53,647 nt of DNA from Muribaculaceae bacterium (GTDB lineage: Bacteria > Bacteroidota > Bacteroidia > Bacteroidales > Muribaculaceae), in assembly GCA_017547845.1 (NCBI GenBank), contig JAFYNZ010000023.1, positions 1 to 53,647 of the forward strand. The letters run 5' to 3'. The notes beneath the pieces are model-generated. The model was given only the letters and a program-made list of their open reading frames with translations. It had not been told where the DNA came from and did not search any database. A program made the translations under genes and the position numbers. Every line of letters starts with the position of its first letter. Within the stretch, counting starts at the first letter, position 1. This document shows, one piece after another, positions 50,845-53,647 of the stretch.

Positions 50845-52203
50845 ATGAAAGAAATTCGCGTATTATCACCGACAGCCATCCTCGGTTACGGCTTCCCTGA
50901 AGAATCATTCATCGAGGGTATGCGTCGCAAACCACACGTTATCGCAGTAGACGCTGGTTCAACTGACCCAGGTCCATACTACCTTGGCGCAGGATACTCT
51001 TTCACCGATCGCAACGCCGTTAAACGCGACCTCGCAATCATGATTCCTGCTGCCCTCGAAGCCGGCATTCCGGTCATGATCGGTACAGCAGGCGGTAGCG
51101 GTGCTCGCCCTCACGTAGAAGAGACAGTAGATATCATCAAAGAAATCGCAAGCGAGCAATCTCTCCACTTCAAATTAGTTATCCTCCAATCTGAATTCGA
51201 AAAAGAATTCGTCAAAGAAAAAATCCGCAAAGGCGACATCATGCCTCTCGGCCCGGTTGACGAACTCAAAGAGTCAGACGTAGACGAATCAATCCACATC
51301 GTAGCTCAGATGGGTGAAGAGCCATTCATCAAAGCCCTCGAAAGCGGTGCAAACGTAATCCTCGCCGGTCGTAGCTACGACCCATGCGAATTCTCTGCTC
51401 TCGCTATCCAACAAGGCTTCGACAAAGCATTGGCTATCCACATGGGTAAAATCCTTGAATGTGCTGCCATCACAGCCCTCCCAGGTAGCGGTAGCGACTG
51501 TATGCTCGGCACACTCAGAGAAGACAGCTTCGTAGTTGAGCCACTCAACCCTATCCGTAAGTGTACAGCTCTCTCAGTAGCAGCTCACTCACTCTACGAA
51601 AAGTCTAACCCATACATCCTCCCTGGCCCTGGTGGTGCTCTCGACCTTCACGAGACTAAATTCAACCAACTCTCAGACACTCAAGTAGAAGTAAGCGGTA
51701 CTAAATTCATCCCTACAGAAGAATACTTCGTTAAACTCGAAGGCGTTCGTCGCGTAGGCTATCGCACAATGTCACCTGCTGCAACTCATGACCCAATCAT
51801 GATCTCGCAAATCGATACAATCATCGAAAAGGTGCGTGAACGCGTTATCGACAACTTCCGCAACTCAGGCATGAAAGACTTCTACCTCGACTTCAAGATC
51901 TATGGTAAGAAGGGTGTGATGAACATGTTCCCTAAGACAGCAGATTCAACATCTGACGAACTTCTCATCATCATCGAAGCTGTAGCACCAACACAAGAAC
52001 AAGCCAACACCATCTGCGGTTTCGCTCGCTCTACAATGCTCCACTACGGCTACGAAGGACGTATCTCAACTGCCGGAAACCTCGCATTCCCATTCTCACC
52101 AAGCGACTGCAAAATGGGCGCAGTATACGAATTCAACGTATATCACCTCATGCGCATCGAAGACACATGCGAACCATTCCCAATGTCATTCATTGAATTC
52201 TAA
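50845..52203 (+). CDS. AtuA-like protein (DUF1446 family)
   Basis: 452 residues from the ATG at 50845; a frame open from 50809 would add 12 residues overlapping the hairpin and is not preferred. It shows the family's Gly-rich motifs VDAGSTDPGPYYLG (35-48), GTAGGSGARPH (80-90) and AGRSYDPCEF near 175. AtuA of Pseudomonas belongs to acyclic terpene use, but its reaction is unproven, and relatives occur in many fermenters. Here it ends the methylaspartate operon with the DUF4387 gene. A role after mesaconate, for instance on citramalate or its thioester, is inference. Codon use differs a little from the upstream genes (more AAA for Lys). Confidence 0.85.
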   Translation: MKEIRVLSPTAILGYGFPEESFIEGMRRKPHVIAVDAGSTDPGPYYLGAGYSFTDRNAVKRDLAIMIPAALEAGIPVMIGTAGGSGARPHVEETVDIIKEIASEQSLHFKLVILQSEFEKEFVKEKIRKGDIMPLGPVDELKESDVDESIHIVAQMGEEPFIKALESGANVILAGRSYDPCEFSALAIQQGFDKALAIHMGKILECAAITALPGSGSDCMLGTLREDSFVVEPLNPIRKCTALSVAAHSLYEKSNPYILPGPGGALDLHETKFNQLSDTQVEVSGTKFIPTEEYFVKLEGVRRVGYRTMSPAATHDPIMISQIDTIIEKVRERVIDNFRNSGMKDFYLDFKIYGKKGVMNMFPKTADSTSDELLIIIEAVAPTQEQANTICGFARSTMLHYGYEGRISTAGNLAFPFSPSDCKMGAVYEFNVYHLMRIEDTCEPFPMSFIEF

Positions 52204-52226
52204 CCCTCTAATTCGTAAGATAAAAC

Positions 52227-52547
52227 ATGGCAAAATACAAATTGACAGAACTTGCATCTGTAATCAGAAGTAAAAACTCAGGTCCTTACGAATTGACATT
52301 CGACGTAATCTTCAAGGACTTCGAGACATTCTACAAAGTCAAAGAAGCTCAAGCTATCAACAAGCAAAACTTCTGCGAAATCTACGGCATTCCAGAAAGC
52401 GACATCTTCCACCTCGTATACTTCGACCCTGCAAAGGCAGTCAAAGTGACAATCCGTCGCCCAATCGCAAGCGGTGCCCTCGGTGAAACAGATGTATACG
52501 GTGCACAACAACACGCACCATTGATGGCATTAGAAATCGAATTCTAA
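52227..52547 (+). CDS. DUF4387 family protein
   Basis: 106 residues, no signal peptide. It has the family pattern LASVIRSKNSGPYELTFDVI near the N-terminus and VTIRRPIASGALGETDVYG near the end. It appears next to AtuA-like genes in many genomes and seems to match the small C-terminal domain present in longer AtuA proteins, so it is probably the second subunit of the AtuA-like enzyme. It lies 23 bases after it. Activity unknown. Confidence 0.85.
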   Translation: MAKYKLTELASVIRSKNSGPYELTFDVIFKDFETFYKVKEAQAINKQNFCEIYGIPESDIFHLVYFDPAKAVKVTIRRPIASGALGETDVYGAQQHAPLMALEIEF

Positions 52548-52568
52548 TCAATAGAATACACCATCTAA

Positions 52569-52599
52569 AAGGGGATGCCTCGCATTGAGACATCCCCTT
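52569..52599 (+). terminator. End of the methylaspartate operon
   Basis: Arms AAGGGGATG and CATCCCCTT (52569-52577, 52591-52599), 21 bases after the DUF4387 stop. The sequence after it (AATCTATC) has no T run, so termination may be inefficient. Confidence 0.6.
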
Positions 52600-53513
52600 A
52601 ATCTATCAAAAAAAATGCTTATTGGCCAAAAGAAACAAATCCGAAAACGTGACTACGCGCATATTACAGCCTAAAAACATAAAAATATACTCGACACCAC
52701 ACTGACCACAAAAAACGAACACAGAAGATCGTAGGCATCTCAAATAAAGTCATAGACAACAAAGCACAACCAATGACAACAAAGCACTTCAACAAAGGCA
52801 AGGAATAGAGCTCAAGACAACTGACTATAACCTACAGAAAAGGAACACCCTCACCATCTCAACTCCTGCATCAATCCTCACCCCCTGCACCCCATCAATC
52901 TCATCTTCACTATCAAACAGCACCCTTATTCCTACGTCAATCACCATCTCCTCTAACAACACGCTACCTTAATCTTATATCAATCTCACAATCACTACGA
53001 TAATATAAATTCGATCTATTCCGTACGCCGTCATCCCATTCTGTCCTTTAGCACTCTTGAATTCCTTTAGGCATTAAGGGCTTTGAGGGCATTGAGACCC
53101 ATCAGTCAGCAAGTGCATCATAGCATCTTCCTCCTCTACCCATTCAACTCCATCCTCGCAGCCCGACCTTACAGCCCTCATGGGCATTTAGAATCGTAAG
53201 TTCATAGATCTTAAACCAGTGATAGCATCGCCATCATCAATCCCTTCATCGCATTTATCCTTTCATTTCAATTTCCATTCCATCATCTAATAGCAGCCCC
53301 ATCTTCCTTTTGAGCATTGAGACCACATAGCTCCTAAACCGGTGATAGCATCTTTCTACTCTACCCACCGACGCATCTTTCCCTTCAATTCCGTCTATTC
53401 TTTCCGTCACACCTATCGCATTGCCCTTGACACTTAGTATTATATCTTCCGCCCCTTCCTCCCTTCTATTCATCTATTGCATCTATGCTATCTATTTCAT
53501 CTATTGTATGTCT
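52600..53513. repeat. Gene-free, G-poor region with degenerate repeats
   Basis: About 900 bases without a recognisable gene. Strand composition is very uneven: in 52861-52920 there are 3 G against 26 C. Three degraded repeat units start with GGGCATTGAG (53087), GGGCATTTAG (53182) and GAGCATTGAG (53312). Units 2 and 3 share TAAACC(A/G)GTGATAGCATC, and units 1 and 3 share TAGCATCTT followed by CTCTACCCA. Nothing in any frame looks coding; a 72-codon minus-strand frame at 53255-53473 consists of translated repeat. Confidence 0.6.
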
Positions 53514-53647
53514 TGTCCTAAAATAGATTGACTTCGGAATTAAACTAAATTCAGTATGAACAATCAAAAAGGAAAGTCCTTTACGGACGAAGAACGGCGA
53601 GCAATTGTACAAGAATATCTAGACCTAGGTCCAGGACGGTGGAAAAA
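53514..53647 (+). mobile_element. Left end of an insertion sequence, cut by the window edge
   Basis: TGTCCTAAAATAGATTGAC begins at 53514, about 40 bases before a transposase-like start codon. I recall similar TG-started ends from IS3-type elements of Bacteroidales. The inserted DNA has a composition unlike the pyrimidine-rich region before it. The exact left boundary and the target duplication cannot be fixed because the right end is missing. Confidence 0.6.
53556..53647 (+). CDS. Transposase N-terminus, partial (OrfA-like)
   Basis: Open from the ATG at 53556 to the window end, 30 codons: MNNQKGKSFTDEERRAIVQE, then YLDLGPGRWK. The 'FTDEERRAIVQEYL' pattern is that of the first helix-turn-helix of IS3-family OrfA proteins. 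Truncated only by the window edge as far as can be seen. Confidence 0.6.
   Translation, partial: MNNQKGKSFTDEERRAIVQEYLDLGPGRWK

Noticed and set aside
53255-53473. 72-codon minus-strand frame in the G-poor tract
   Set aside because: It consists of translated degenerate repeat and low-complexity purine-rich sequence.

Overview
The window looks like chromosomal DNA of an anaerobic, probably gut-associated member of the Bacteroidales. The evidence is: promoters of the Bacteroidetes type (TTG, 19-20 bases, TAnnTTTG) in front of about ten genes; weak use of Shine-Dalgarno sites; and lineage markers such as a GldH-type lipoprotein, a DUF4954 protein, a Bacteroidetes-type LptD, an OmpH-like lipoprotein and a T9SS-like sorting domain. 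I cannot fix the genus. Prevotellaceae, Muribaculaceae and related families are all possible.

Positions 1-18,420 hold the core transcription/translation block, all on the minus strand. Read in the direction of transcription it starts with four tRNAs (Thr-TGT, Tyr, Gly, Thr-GGT), then tuf, tRNA-Trp, secE, nusG, rplK, rplA, rplJ, rplL, rpoB and rpoC. A separate unit rplM-rpsI-rpsB-tsf and a monocistronic glmS lie to the right. The tuf gene carries an in-frame TAA at codon 314, and a tRNA in the same transcript has an unpaired acceptor base.

Positions 18,490-25,200 (minus) hold cell-maintenance genes: a CCA-adding-type nucleotidyltransferase, an M24 peptidase, gldH, ricT, rny, a probable 6S RNA, zapA and a coiled-coil partner gene. 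Positions 25,480-31,820 (plus) hold a stand-alone sorting-domain mini-protein, a YkuD_2 lipoprotein, ilvE, an HD-domain protein and lptD. Positions 32,250-39,500 (minus) hold two lipoproteins, rpsA, a DUF4954 protein, hflX, an OmpH-like lipoprotein and a 52-residue membrane protein.

Positions 39,640-43,378 (plus) hold two paralogous PepD dipeptidases flanking a secreted N-acetylmuramidase, in one compact unit. Positions 44,273-52,547 carry the metabolic centrepiece. A class I fumarase is divergent from an operon for glutamate mutase (S subunit, GlmL, E subunit), methylaspartate ammonia-lyase, an AtuA-like protein and a DUF4387 protein. Together these point to glutamate breakdown through 3-methylaspartate and mesaconate. 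The fumarase is a candidate mesaconase, and the AtuA/DUF4387 pair has no assigned step.

The last kilobase has no recognisable gene. It is poor in G on the given strand, contains degenerate repeats, and runs into the start of an insertion sequence cut by the window edge.
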